Source: CALZBJ01 sp945619025 (GTDB lineage Bacteria; Pseudomonadota; Gammaproteobacteria; Cardiobacteriales; Wohlfahrtiimonadaceae). From it: a stretch of 64,000 nucleotides of DNA. Made by a program: the position numbers and the translations under genes. The notes under the pieces were generated by a model. It was given only the letters and a program-made list of their open reading frames with translations. It had not been told where the DNA came from and ran no database searches. Each line of letters opens with the position of its first letter. The stretch's first letter is position 1. Positions 53,990-62,908 of the stretch are shown here, piece by piece. Where the stretch lies: NCBI GenBank assembly GCA_945619025.1, contig CALZBJ010000002.1, positions 62,001 to 126,000 of the forward strand, written 5' to 3'.

Positions 53990-55042
53990 TCATTCCGCAT
54001 CGAGCGGTGTTTCAAAATCAAGGGATTTGAGCGCTTCTGGATCGATGCTATCGGTTTCATCAAAATCGATATCGGTCACAATGGTTTCATTCGGAATAAA
54101 GAGCCCGAGCAGCCACTTGCCCCGTTCGCTCAATTCACTTTGAGAGTTTTGGCGATGCTTTTTCAGCACCGTTAAGAGCCCTTTTTCCGCACGGGAATCG
54201 GCTTTCACTTCACTAAAGAAATGTTTAAAGAATTGCCCAAGCGCTTTTTTATCGCGGCTCTGCGCACTGTGCTTGCGGTTATAGGCGAGATAATAACGCT
54301 CGCTCAACGTTTCAAGATTGGGCGCGGTACGCCAATAAAAATCAGAATCGATAATCGCTTTATAGAGATAGCGATTGCGCTGGAAGAAGTTGGGCGGAAG
54401 GTCGCTCGCAATCGGCACAATTTGCCCATCACAGAGGGTGTTGAGTTTTCGCACGAGTGGATCGGGATGCGTCCCCATCACAAAAACCACATCGAGATCA
54501 AAATGGCAAAAATCCTCTGCTAATTCATCGCTTGAAAGTTTATCGATTTTAACGGAATTAATGGGAAGCCCTGCGGCGTTAAAGACATCGCCAACCCGCT
54601 CAAATTGGTCCTCTTTATCAAGAACCCCAAAGGTATTATCGCGATTAAAAATCCCGGAAAATCCTTCCCGATCGGTTCGGGCAATGGCGGTAAATGACTT
54701 TTCATAGAGCGGAAATAGAAGCTCAAAATCCCGCGTTAGATGAGCGTTATAGACCTGCTCAGAGAGGATAATGAAATCGTATTGCTGAAGCGTGGGCAAG
54801 GTTTTCCGTGAAATGGGTTCGGTCGCAATCTCGACATGACACTCATTAAAGGGATGCTCAAGCTCATAACTCAGACAGATAAAATCGGTGAGCTGCTGAT
54901 TCATATTCGAGCTGGTAGACGCCAAAATCGACAGCCGTTGAGTACTCGTTTCAGGCGCACTTGTGGCGACATTGCTAAGTGTGCCGAATGCCATAAATGA
55001 CAGCATACAAACCGCGCCCCAGCGTTGAACCCTCTTTCTCAT
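53990..55042 (-). CDS. Exported protein of unknown function, binding-protein-like
   Basis: The ATG at 55042 follows AAAGGAAAGCTTTG; an upstream in-frame TTG is less likely. A signal peptide (residues about 8-30) precedes a mature protein of about 320 residues. The pattern of short strands and helices (LSILASTSSNMNQQLTDFIC, then FSGIFNRDNTFGVLDKE, then LDVVFVMGTHPDP) resembles a two-lobed periplasmic binding protein such as the TAXI type. I cannot assign a ligand, and no transporter genes adjoin it. The C-terminus is acidic. Confidence 0.6.
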   Translation of the reverse strand: MRKRVQRWGAVCMLSFMAFGTLSNVATSAPETSTQRLSILASTSSNMNQQLTDFICLSYELEHPFNECHVEIATEPISRKTLPTLQQYDFIILSEQVYNAHLTRDFELLFPLYEKSFTAIARTDREGFSGIFNRDNTFGVLDKEDQFERVGDVFNAAGLPINSVKIDKLSSDELAEDFCHFDLDVVFVMGTHPDPLVRKLNTLCDGQIVPIASDLPPNFFQRNRYLYKAIIDSDFYWRTAPNLETLSERYYLAYNRKHSAQSRDKKALGQFFKHFFSEVKADSRAEKGLLTVLKKHRQNSQSELSERGKWLLGLFIPNETIVTDIDFDETDSIDPEALKSLDFETPLDAE

Positions 55043-55114
55043 CAAAGCTTTCCTTTTCAATCTGACATAGCGTTATGATATCGCAAAAAAATGCCGGCAA
55101 GGAAATTTTAGACA

Positions 55115-55152
55115 AGAAAAAAGCCTAGTGAGATTTCTCTCACTAGGCTTTT
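55115..55152 (-). terminator. Terminator of tRNA-Asn
   Basis: AAGCCTAGTGAGA pairs perfectly with TCTCACTAGGCTT over a 4-nt loop. On the minus strand a T run follows. Confidence 0.9.
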
Positions 55153-55157
55153 AGGTC

Positions 55158-55234
55158 TGGCTCCTCGACCTGGGCTCGAACCAGGGACCCCTTGATTAAC
55201 AGTCAAGTGCTACTACCAACTGAGCTATCGAGGA
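55158..55234 (-). tRNA. tRNA-Asn (anticodon GUU)
   Basis: On the minus strand the acceptor TCCTCGA pairs with TCGAGGA and CCA is encoded. The anticodon stem-loop CTTGA-CTGTTAA-TCAAG gives anticodon GTT. The T-arm is CCTGGTTCGAGCCCAGG. Confidence 0.96.
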
Positions 55235-55299
55235 ATTAAGGATTCACATTATAGCGTGATTTCCAAAGTTGTCAAACAAATTGATTGATGAAAGATTGA

Positions 55300-56133
55300 T
55301 CACTCATCTACCTTGATCGTAAGCTCCACATAATTAAGGTAATTTCCCTCAAATGGAAGCACTTCAAAGGCAAAATGATCGATCTCAATAAGGTCGCCCT
55401 CTTTCGGAAGCGAACCAAATTGCTGCATTAACAGCCCGCTAATCGTCTCGACATCTTCGGTATCAAAATGCACTTCGAAATATTCATTAAACTCTTTGAG
55501 CGAAATCAGCGCGTTGATGATATAGCGCCCATCGTCGAGCTTTTTAATAAAGACCTCATCGCTCTGGGTAATATCGTGCTCATCATCGATCTGACCGACA
55601 ATCTGCTCAATGAGATCTTCAATGGTAATCAGCCCCGAAACCGAGCCATATTCATCGACGACAAGAGCAAGATGCGAGCGTTTTGCGCGGAAATCATTAA
55701 TCAGCGCAGCCACAAATTTGCCCTCAGGCACATATTCAACGGGACGAATGAGGGGATAGATATCGATATCGGTTTCGCCCACATGGGGGAGGAGATCTTT
55801 TGAGAGCAGGAGCCCCATAATCTCTTCGTGGTTTTCCGACAGAACGGGAAAACGGGAGTGACCGGATTTAATGATTTTTGCGAGCATTTCAGAAAATGGC
55901 TCGTCAATGGAGAGCATCACCATTTTCGCCCGCGGAACCATGATATCGCGAACAATAAGATCAGAGCTTTGAACAATCGCTTTGATCATCCGTGCAGAGT
56001 CTTCACCAAGGAGCCCAGCTTCGTGCAATTTCTCGCACTTCTCTACCAGTGAGGAGAGGGTTAAATCATCTCCTTTATCAAAGCCTAAGCGCCTCAGCCA
56101 CGACTCACTCTTCTTACTACTATCATCTGCCAT
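55300..56133 (-). CDS. corC: CorC/YbeX family CBS-domain protein
   Basis: The 277-residue soluble protein has a helical N-terminus, two CBS repeats (residues about 65-190; VRDIMVPRAKMVMLSID, LALVVDEYGSVSGLITIEDLIE), and the CorC/HlyC-associated domain (NALISLKEFNEYF to the end). CorC is linked to magnesium and cobalt homeostasis. In enterobacteria it is encoded beside ybeY and lnt, which are absent here. tRNA-Asn lies just downstream on the same strand. Confidence 0.92.
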   Translation of the reverse strand: MADDSSKKSESWLRRLGFDKGDDLTLSSLVEKCEKLHEAGLLGEDSARMIKAIVQSSDLIVRDIMVPRAKMVMLSIDEPFSEMLAKIIKSGHSRFPVLSENHEEIMGLLLSKDLLPHVGETDIDIYPLIRPVEYVPEGKFVAALINDFRAKRSHLALVVDEYGSVSGLITIEDLIEQIVGQIDDEHDITQSDEVFIKKLDDGRYIINALISLKEFNEYFEVHFDTEDVETISGLLMQQFGSLPKEGDLIEIDHFAFEVLPFEGNYLNYVELTIKVDE

Positions 56134-56221
56134 CGATTACTTTATTTCCTCAATGAATTAAGAGCTTTTTATTATACACAACTATTTTAGCGAAGATAAC
56201 GTTTCTATGGAAAAACATTAT

Positions 56222-56250
56222 TTCTCATTGCACCGATTATCTTATATAAT
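56222..56250 (+). promoter_or_regulatory. Candidate sigma-70 promoter of mrcB
   Basis: A consensus TATAAT at 56245-56250 has TTCTCA (4 of 6) at a spacing of 17. Transcription would start about 60 bp before the ATG at 56318, which argues against the longer reading frame from 56207. Confidence 0.6.
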
Positions 56251-56317
56251 GACCCCGTATTTTGAACAGTCTAATCGCCTGTTTGAGAGTATATTTTACG
56301 TAAAATTAGAAAATAAT

Positions 56318-58675
56318 ATGAAATTCACCCCTACCCGATTAACGTTTGGCGCGAAAATTAATCGAGCCATTCGCTATTTGCTTAGACTTTGTATCTATCT
56401 TGTTTTAGGGCTAGCGCTGCTCGCTCTTCCGATCTTTGGATACTATGTTCAACAGGCAGACCAAGAGGTTACTCCTCAATTTAAAAATCGTAGCTGGGCA
56501 CAGCCTGCGCGAGTCTATGCACGCCCGCTTGAAGTGTTTGAAGGTGCGCGCGTTAGTTTGAAAGACGTTGAAAAAGAGCTCGACGATATTCTCTATCGCC
56601 CTGAAAAACGGCTCAATCAGCCGGGAACCTATCGCGTTCGCGACAATGAGCTTGATGTCTTTACTCGCCACTTTAGTTACAGCGATGGTTTTGAACCTTC
56701 GCAAAAAGTGACAATCACCTTTAATAAAGAGAAAAATCGCATCACCGGGGTGAAAAATAGTGAAACCACCGATGCGATCGCGCTGTTACGCATTGAACCG
56801 ATGATTATTGCGTCGATCTATCCGGCGCACAATGAAGACCGAATTTTATTAAAACGGGAAGAGATTCCACAAATTTTGATCGATTCGCTCATTGCGATGG
56901 AAGACCGTCAGTTCTATAGCCATCACGGGATCAATCCTAAAGCGATTATTCGTGCGATGATTGCGAACGCTAAAGCGGGACACACCGTTCAGGGGGGCTC
57001 AACGCTGACTCAGCAGCTCATTAAAAACTACTTTTTAACCAGCGAGCAGACCCTTGATCGTAAGATTAAAGAGATGTTCTATTCGATCGTGCTCGATTGG
57101 CGTTTTGATAAAGATGAAATTATCGAAGCCTATATTAATGAGATCTATCTGGCACAAGATGGCGATCGTGCGATTCATGGATTTGGCCTTGCAAGTGAAT
57201 TTTTCTTCGGCAAACCGATTGCCGACCTCACCTTAAGTGAGATCGCGACGCTCGTTGGCGTGATTCCAAGCCCGACCCGTTACAATCCGCGCCGAAATCC
57301 AGAGACCGCGCTAAAACGCCGCAATCTTGTGATCGATGTGCTTGTGGAGCAAAATCTTATTTCTCAGGAAGATGGCGAGATTGTTAAAGCCTCTCCTCTT
57401 AATATCATCAAAAAACCGGTATCGAGCAACACTAAATACCCGGCGTACATTGACGTTGTCTTTAAAGAGCTCAAAAGCCTCTACAGCAATGACGATTTAA
57501 CGAGTGGCGGACTCAAAATTTTCACCTCGTTTGATCCGACCATTCAAGAATATGCTGAAAAAGCGCTGATCGACACCCTGCCCGTCCTTGAAAAAGAGAA
57601 ACGTCACCCTGAGGGCACGCTTCAAGGAGCGCTCGTTATTGCGAAAAATCAGACCGGTGAGATCGCTGCCATTGTCGGCGACCGGAATCCGCGAGAAGTT
57701 GGATTTAACCGCGCGGTACAGGCTCAGCGTCAAATTGGATCGCTCATTAAACCCTTTGTCTATCTTAAAGCGCTTGAGGAGCCGAACCGTTTCTCGCTGA
57801 CCACCTTTTTAGATGATGAAACGCCTTTAGAGATTCGTGATAACGGGAAAGTTTGGGCACCGAATAACGTTGATAGACGCCTCCATGGCTGGGTTCCATT
57901 GATGACGGCGCTGGCAAAATCATACAACATTCCCACCGTGCGCTTAGGCATGAGCGTTGGGGAAGAAAACGTGGTGGACCTTCTCTATCGTATGGGGATT
58001 GATCCGGCAAAACCGATCTCGGCTGTGCCGGCTCTATCACTTGGATCAGTTGAGATGTCGCCGCTTGAAGTTTCTCAAATTTACTCAACGCTTGCGAATA
58101 TGGGCTACCGTATGCCGCTCAATACCATTCGCGAAGTGACCACCATGGATGGACGAACCCTTGCTCGAAATGAGGTTGCCCCATCACAGGCCGCCGATTC
58201 TGCAGCAAGTTACCTCATTAATACTGCTATGATGGAGATTCCAGACTCCGGAACGGCAGGCCGCGTGCGCTGGCAACATGGCATCAAAACCAAACTCGGC
58301 GCTAAAACGGGAACCACCAACGGCTACCGTGACAGTTGGTTTGCAGGCTTCACTGGCAATTACACCACCGTCGCTTGGGTAGGACGGGATGACAATAAAC
58401 CCACCGGTTTAACGGGCTCGTCGGGCGCATTAAATCTCTGGGCGAATGTGATGAAAAAATTACCCTTAACGGATCTGACGCTGCCGCAATTAAACGATAT
58501 TGTCGTAAAACGCGTCGATCTATCCACTGGATTACTCCCCCCTGCTGTACCGTGTGAATCGAGCGTTATCCGCTCTGTTCCATACATCAAGGGATACGAG
58601 CCCACCATCTCAACGGAATGTTATGACCCATCATTTAATGATGATTATGACGATTTCGAGATTATTTGGGACTAA
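56318..58675 (+). CDS. mrcB: Bifunctional penicillin-binding protein 1b
   Basis: PBP1b polymerises and crosslinks peptidoglycan. The 785-residue form starts at 56318, behind a promoter inside the longer frame. A cytoplasmic tail and one membrane helix (residues about 25-48) precede a UB2H-like domain. The glycosyltransferase domain has Glu195 in MEDRQFYSHHG and QGGSTLTQQ near residue 225. The transpeptidase motifs are SLIK near residue 475, SYN near residue 535 and KTGTT near residue 662. A TPR lipoprotein gene follows 82 bp downstream and may encode its outer-membrane activator. Confidence 0.94.
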   Translation: MKFTPTRLTFGAKINRAIRYLLRLCIYLVLGLALLALPIFGYYVQQADQEVTPQFKNRSWAQPARVYARPLEVFEGARVSLKDVEKELDDILYRPEKRLNQPGTYRVRDNELDVFTRHFSYSDGFEPSQKVTITFNKEKNRITGVKNSETTDAIALLRIEPMIIASIYPAHNEDRILLKREEIPQILIDSLIAMEDRQFYSHHGINPKAIIRAMIANAKAGHTVQGGSTLTQQLIKNYFLTSEQTLDRKIKEMFYSIVLDWRFDKDEIIEAYINEIYLAQDGDRAIHGFGLASEFFFGKPIADLTLSEIATLVGVIPSPTRYNPRRNPETALKRRNLVIDVLVEQNLISQEDGEIVKASPLNIIKKPVSSNTKYPAYIDVVFKELKSLYSNDDLTSGGLKIFTSFDPTIQEYAEKALIDTLPVLEKEKRHPEGTLQGALVIAKNQTGEIAAIVGDRNPREVGFNRAVQAQRQIGSLIKPFVYLKALEEPNRFSLTTFLDDETPLEIRDNGKVWAPNNVDRRLHGWVPLMTALAKSYNIPTVRLGMSVGEENVVDLLYRMGIDPAKPISAVPALSLGSVEMSPLEVSQIYSTLANMGYRMPLNTIREVTTMDGRTLARNEVAPSQAADSAASYLINTAMMEIPDSGTAGRVRWQHGIKTKLGAKTGTTNGYRDSWFAGFTGNYTTVAWVGRDDNKPTGLTGSSGALNLWANVMKKLPLTDLTLPQLNDIVVKRVDLSTGLLPPAVPCESSVIRSVPYIKGYEPTISTECYDPSFNDDYDDFEIIWD

Positions 58676-58757
58676 CATCGATTTAAAAATACCGTGATTT
58701 GGTAAGATCCGATCGACTCACGCCGATCCTCTTATCCTAATTTAAAGGACAGAAAGC

Positions 58758-59456
58758 ATGAAAATGAAAAATATTGCGATACTTATTTCAGTATTACTTC
58801 TGACTGCTTGTGCTGGCACAACTCCACCGAACGGCCCACGCGTACGCCCAATGGATGGCGGCATTAGCTTCCCTGAAGAAGCTTCTTCCGTTAGCTATGG
58901 CTATGGCGCGAACAACAGCCCGAAAGTGCAAAATGAAAATGATTTCTTAGCCACAACACAAGCTTCCACCGCTGAACCGACGTTTTCGTCAGCACCGCCT
59001 GTATATCATCAGTCACCTGACCGTGAATCCACTTGGAGCCCTGCCCCGACGCCTGTAACCACAGCGCCAGCGCAGCAAACTCAAGCGGCTTACACGCCAG
59101 CCCCTGTTGAAAAACCAGCGCCGGCCATTAAACCGAAAACCGAGGACAGCACCCCGATTCGTGCGTTACTCAATGAAGCGAATGCTGCCGTTAATAATAA
59201 CGATTTAACCAAAGCGGCCAGTCTCCTCAATCGCGCTGTACGCATTGAGCCCACCAACGAGAGTATATGGTTCGACCTTGCCCAAATTAGCCTCCATCAA
59301 AAGGAGTACGCTAAGGCGGAGCAACTCGCTAGCAAATCGATCAGTTTTGCTGGCAACAACCAAGAATTAATTCGCAACAATTGGGAAATTATTGCCTTAT
59401 CACGCGAGGCCCGTCATGACTACAATGGCGCCCGCGCTGCGAGAGAAAACAAATAA
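58758..59456 (+). CDS. TPR lipoprotein, LpoP-like PBP1b activator candidate
   Basis: The 232-residue protein has a lipoprotein signal (LLLTAC, Cys18), a Pro/Ser/Thr/Gln-rich linker (residues about 30-130), and a C-terminal TPR domain: ALLNEANAAVNNNDLTKAAS, NRAVRIEPTNESIWFDLAQ, KEYAKAEQLASKS and RNNWEIIALSREA. Pseudomonas LpoP has this architecture, lies beside the PBP1b gene, and activates that synthase from the outer membrane. Same order and strand here make the role probable. It has no resemblance to E. coli LpoB. AAAGGA precedes the ATG. Confidence 0.78.
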   Translation: MKMKNIAILISVLLLTACAGTTPPNGPRVRPMDGGISFPEEASSVSYGYGANNSPKVQNENDFLATTQASTAEPTFSSAPPVYHQSPDRESTWSPAPTPVTTAPAQQTQAAYTPAPVEKPAPAIKPKTEDSTPIRALLNEANAAVNNNDLTKAASLLNRAVRIEPTNESIWFDLAQISLHQKEYAKAEQLASKSISFAGNNQELIRNNWEIIALSREARHDYNGARAARENK

Positions 59457-59488
59457 ACGCTCAAAAGCTTTTTTTGGCCTTTAAAAAG

Positions 59489-59535
59489 GGTAGCCCCTGC
59501 GATATTTCTCGCTCCGGCTGCTCGTTTTGGCTACC
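59489..59535 (+). promoter_or_regulatory. Structured element in the rne leader
   Basis: GGTAGCC (59489-59495) pairs with GGCTACC (59529-59535), enclosing GCGA/TCGC. A TATAAT box directly follows at 59536-59541 but has no -35 partner. The element is either leader structure from an upstream start or part of the lipoprotein gene's 3' end. Confidence 0.4.
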
Positions 59536-59646
59536 TATAATCTTTTGATCGATTTTTACAATGTATATTTACAAAGATTAATGGAACGCCTTTTTCATCG
59601 CGACGCGCCTCCGCTCTATCGGCCTGCGTGTCCGTAAATTATGGAA

Positions 59647-59673
59647 AAAGGGTTCCTCCTACTGGGAGACACC
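59647..59673 (+). promoter_or_regulatory. Hairpin covering the rne ribosome-binding site
   Basis: CTCC and GGAG pair over TACTG, with an outer GGT/ACC stem. The GGAG arm is the likely Shine-Dalgarno sequence, 5 bases before the ATG at 59674. This could lower translation. E. coli rne is known to be autoregulated through its leader. Confidence 0.45.
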
Positions 59674-62600
59674 ATGAAACGAATGTTAATTAATGCAACT
59701 CAAGAAGAAGAGATGCGAGTTGCGCTGGTCAATGGTCAGCATTTATATGATTTAGATATCGAAAACATTGCCAATCGTCAGAAAAAATCCAACATCTACA
59801 AAGGAACGATTACCCGCGTAGAACCGTCACTTGAAGCATGTTTTGTCAATTATGGCGTTGAACGCCACGGCTTTTTACCGTTTAAAGAGATTGCGCGCGA
59901 ATATTTAGCGGAAAGCAACAACCAAAACGCACCGCTCAAAGACCTCATCAAAGAGGGTACTGAGGTGATCGTTCAGGTTGAGCGCGATGAACGCGGCAAC
60001 AAAGGAGCAGCGCTCACAACGTATGTCTCCCTTGCCGGCCGCTATTTAGTCTTGATGCCGAATAACCCCCGTGCAGGCGGCGTATCACGTCGTATCTCTG
60101 GGAAAAACCGCGCCGATCTACGCGAGCAGATGGAAGATCTTGAAGTGCCGGAAGGCATGGGTCTTATCGTCCGTACCGCCGGTATGGGTCGCGTTGCTGA
60201 AGAGCTTCAATGGGACTTAAACTATCTTGTGATGCTGTGGGAAGCGATCCAAAACGCAAGTAAAGAACCTGCGCCTTTCTTAATTTTCCAAGAGAGTAAT
60301 ATCATCGTGCGTGCGCTTCGCGACTACTATCGTGGCGACATTGGCGAAATTTTAGTGGATAACGAAGAGGTCTATAAAGAGGCGGAAAACTTTATCGATA
60401 ACATCATGCCGCAAATCCGCGACAAGATTAAACTCTATAAAGACAATATCCCGCTCTTTACTCGCTTCCAAGTGGAGTCGCAAATCCAAACGGCGTATCA
60501 ACGCGATGTGAAACTTCCTTCAGGCGGCGCGCTCGTATTTGACTATACTGAAGCCCTGGTATCGATCGATATCAACTCAGGCCGCTCAACAAAAGGTGCG
60601 GACATTGAAGAGACTGCGCTTAACACCAACTTAGAAGCCGCCGAAGAGATCGCGCGTCAACTTAAACTCCGTGACCTTGGTGGTCTGATTGTGATCGACT
60701 TTATCGACATGATCGAAACCAAACATCAACGCGAAGTGGAAAATCGCTTCCATGATGCCCTCGCGTCGGATCGTGCTCGCATTCAAGTGGGACAAATCTC
60801 ACGCTTTGGCCTTCTAGAGATGTCGCGCCAACGTCTGCGCGCGTCACTCGATGAAACCTCGCACATCAGCTGCCCACGCTGTGACGGTCAAGGTACGATT
60901 CGTAATACCAAATCCCTTGCCCTTGCGATTTTACGCCTCATTGAAGAGGAGTGCTTAAAAGAGAAAACCGCTGAAATTATCGTGCAGGTGCCGATCGATA
61001 TCGCCATCTATCTCTTAAATGAAAAACGCGATGACATGCTCGATATTGAGACCCGTCTTGAAACGCGCGTCATCATTATCCCCAATAAAGAGATGGATAC
61101 GCCACACTTTAATATCACCCGTTATCGCACAAATGACAGTGGTACGATTGGGCAAGACAGCTCAACGCACGTCGTTGTTGAAGAGGTAACCACGGAAGAT
61201 CTGCGCAATAAAGCGCTCAATCTCAATCGTCAAATTCTCTCAGCGCCTGCGGTTACCGGCATTAAACCTACCACGCCTCCACCAACAGAAGTGCGTGAAG
61301 GGGCCGAGAAACCCACTGTGTTACAGACCATTATTAGCTTCTTAAAAGATCTCTTTGATAAAAAAGAGGAAAAATCCGGTAAGAAAGAGGCGAAAAAAGG
61401 CGAGAATGCAAAAGAGGACGGCAAAAACAAACGCCGTAATCAGCAAAATGAGCGTCGCAACAATCGTCGTAACAACAATAACGCTAATCGCAATCGCAAC
61501 GTACGCATGAGCCCAAATCGCAATAATACGATTGAAACCGTTGAGCGCAATGTGGATCAAAAAGCGGAATTTATCCCAGCGGAAGAGAATCAAGCGCAAG
61601 ATAACAACCGCCGTGATAATCGTCGCGATAACCGCAATGATGAGCGTAACGACAATCGCAATCAGCGCCAAAATCGTCGTGATCGTCAGGATAATCAGAA
61701 CCGCCAAGAGCGCAATGAGGCCCGCAACGAACGTGGTGATAACCAAAAAGGTGAACGTCAAGACAATCGTTCAAATCGTCAAGATCGCGATAATCGTAAC
61801 GATAACCGTAATGACAATCGTCAAAATCAAAACGAGCGCCGTAATCGCCGTGATGATCGACGCGATGACCGTCAAGAAGGGGAATCTCGCGATAACGATC
61901 GTCGTAACGAACGCAATGATCGTAATGAAGAGCGTCAAGAGCGCGACAATCGCAACGACAACCGTCAAAACAACCGCCGCAATCGCCAAAATGATCGTAA
62001 TCATGAGGCAAATGAGCAAGAGTCTAATGCAAATGCGCCTCAAAAAACCGAGCGTAAAGGTGAAGTGGTCGTAGATGTTAACGGTGAAAAACGCACGCGT
62101 AAAATCCGTGACGGTCGCCCACGCATTGAAGAGACTGAAGCTCAAGCGCCTGAGACCAAAGTAGCGGACAAAGCACCGGTCGAAACGGTAAAAGAGACGG
62201 CTAACGAAACGCCAAAAGCGGATACTCCAAAGGCAGAAGATAAAGCGGCAAATGCAACTGCTGAAACGCCTCAAACGAATGCCTCAGAAAATGCTAAAAA
62301 AGACGATGAGTCTCGTGGCAATCAAGAGCGTAATCGTAGACCGCGCCAAAACCGCAATGAGCGACAAGAGCGTCCTCAAGCGGAAGAAAAAGCGGTTAAT
62401 ACAGAGAAAGCGGAAGCCGCTGAACCTGCCAAAACCGAGGCTCCTAAAGCGGAGACTGCGAAGGCAGAGGTGAAAACGGAAGAATCCGCACCGGCTGTTA
62501 AGGAATCGTCATCCAAAGCTGATACAACTAAAGAGGTGAAAGCGGCAGAGAAAACGGTGGACGCGAATGATGCAAACGCCGATAAATCTGCGCAAAAACC

Positions 62601-62754
62601 TGCTCAAACCAATGAGAAAGCACCTAGCGCTGAGTCAAGTCAGTCCGATGCGCCGGAAGCGAAATCATCAAGTCATGATGAGCGCACACCGGAACACGCT
62701 GAAAAACCAGCACAAAATGCCGAAACGCCTGAGAATAGTAAGCCACAACAGTAA
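59674..62754 (+). CDS. rne: Ribonuclease E
   Basis: RNase E is the main mRNA-decay and rRNA/tRNA-processing endonuclease. The start at 59674 (MKRMLINATQEEE) fits the conserved N-terminus; an 11-residue upstream extension is rejected. The catalytic half has an S1 domain (residues about 37-120), DNase-I-like metal ligands Asp299 (DINSG) and Asp342 (VIDFID), and the Zn-link CPRC (Cys400, Cys403). After about residue 540 the protein is disordered: a Lys-rich stretch, about 200 residues of Arg/Asn/Asp/Gln repeats, then Ala/Glu/Lys/Pro-rich sequence to residue 1026. That half normally scaffolds the degradosome and binds RNA. Confidence 0.96.
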   Translation: MKRMLINATQEEEMRVALVNGQHLYDLDIENIANRQKKSNIYKGTITRVEPSLEACFVNYGVERHGFLPFKEIAREYLAESNNQNAPLKDLIKEGTEVIVQVERDERGNKGAALTTYVSLAGRYLVLMPNNPRAGGVSRRISGKNRADLREQMEDLEVPEGMGLIVRTAGMGRVAEELQWDLNYLVMLWEAIQNASKEPAPFLIFQESNIIVRALRDYYRGDIGEILVDNEEVYKEAENFIDNIMPQIRDKIKLYKDNIPLFTRFQVESQIQTAYQRDVKLPSGGALVFDYTEALVSIDINSGRSTKGADIEETALNTNLEAAEEIARQLKLRDLGGLIVIDFIDMIETKHQREVENRFHDALASDRARIQVGQISRFGLLEMSRQRLRASLDETSHISCPRCDGQGTIRNTKSLALAILRLIEEECLKEKTAEIIVQVPIDIAIYLLNEKRDDMLDIETRLETRVIIIPNKEMDTPHFNITRYRTNDSGTIGQDSSTHVVVEEVTTEDLRNKALNLNRQILSAPAVTGIKPTTPPPTEVREGAEKPTVLQTIISFLKDLFDKKEEKSGKKEAKKGENAKEDGKNKRRNQQNERRNNRRNNNNANRNRNVRMSPNRNNTIETVERNVDQKAEFIPAEENQAQDNNRRDNRRDNRNDERNDNRNQRQNRRDRQDNQNRQERNEARNERGDNQKGERQDNRSNRQDRDNRNDNRNDNRQNQNERRNRRDDRRDDRQEGESRDNDRRNERNDRNEERQERDNRNDNRQNNRRNRQNDRNHEANEQESNANAPQKTERKGEVVVDVNGEKRTRKIRDGRPRIEETEAQAPETKVADKAPVETVKETANETPKADTPKAEDKAANATAETPQTNASENAKKDDESRGNQERNRRPRQNRNERQERPQAEEKAVNTEKAEAAEPAKTEAPKAETAKAEVKTEESAPAVKESSSKADTTKEVKAAEKTVDANDANADKSAQKPAQTNEKAPSAESSQSDAPEAKSSSHDERTPEHAEKPAQNAETPENSKPQQ
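61430..62010 (+). repeat. Low-complexity Arg/Asn-rich repeats within rne
   Basis: Degenerate short repeats of CGTAATGACAATCG type encode Asn-Arg-Asp-Asn-Arg runs. They leave long open frames on the other strand that are not genes. Confidence 0.7.
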
Positions 62755-62791
62755 CTTATTAAAAAGGGTAATCAGCCTATTTTGTTAATTC

Positions 62792-62832
62792 AATAGGGGA
62801 TTAGATTGAAAAAAAGCGATCTGACCCCTATT
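62792..62832 (+). other. Stem-loop between rne and the peroxiredoxin gene
   Basis: AATAGGGG pairs with CCCCTATT, with an inner AGAT/ATCT. No T run follows, so it is not a typical terminator. It may protect the rne 3' end or be part of the peroxiredoxin leader. Confidence 0.4.
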
Positions 62833-62908
62833 ATAGAAAGGGTAGCGAGGAGATGAAATTTCCTCCTAAACAGTTTAGATCACAGCAACCAAAAAAGGAG
62901 TATCAAAT

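Noticed and set aside
61342..62274. Several long minus-strand frames rich in Ile, Val, Thr or Asp, His, Tyr
   Set aside because: They are complements of the Arg/Asn repeat region of rne; low-complexity coding DNA leaves the other frames open.
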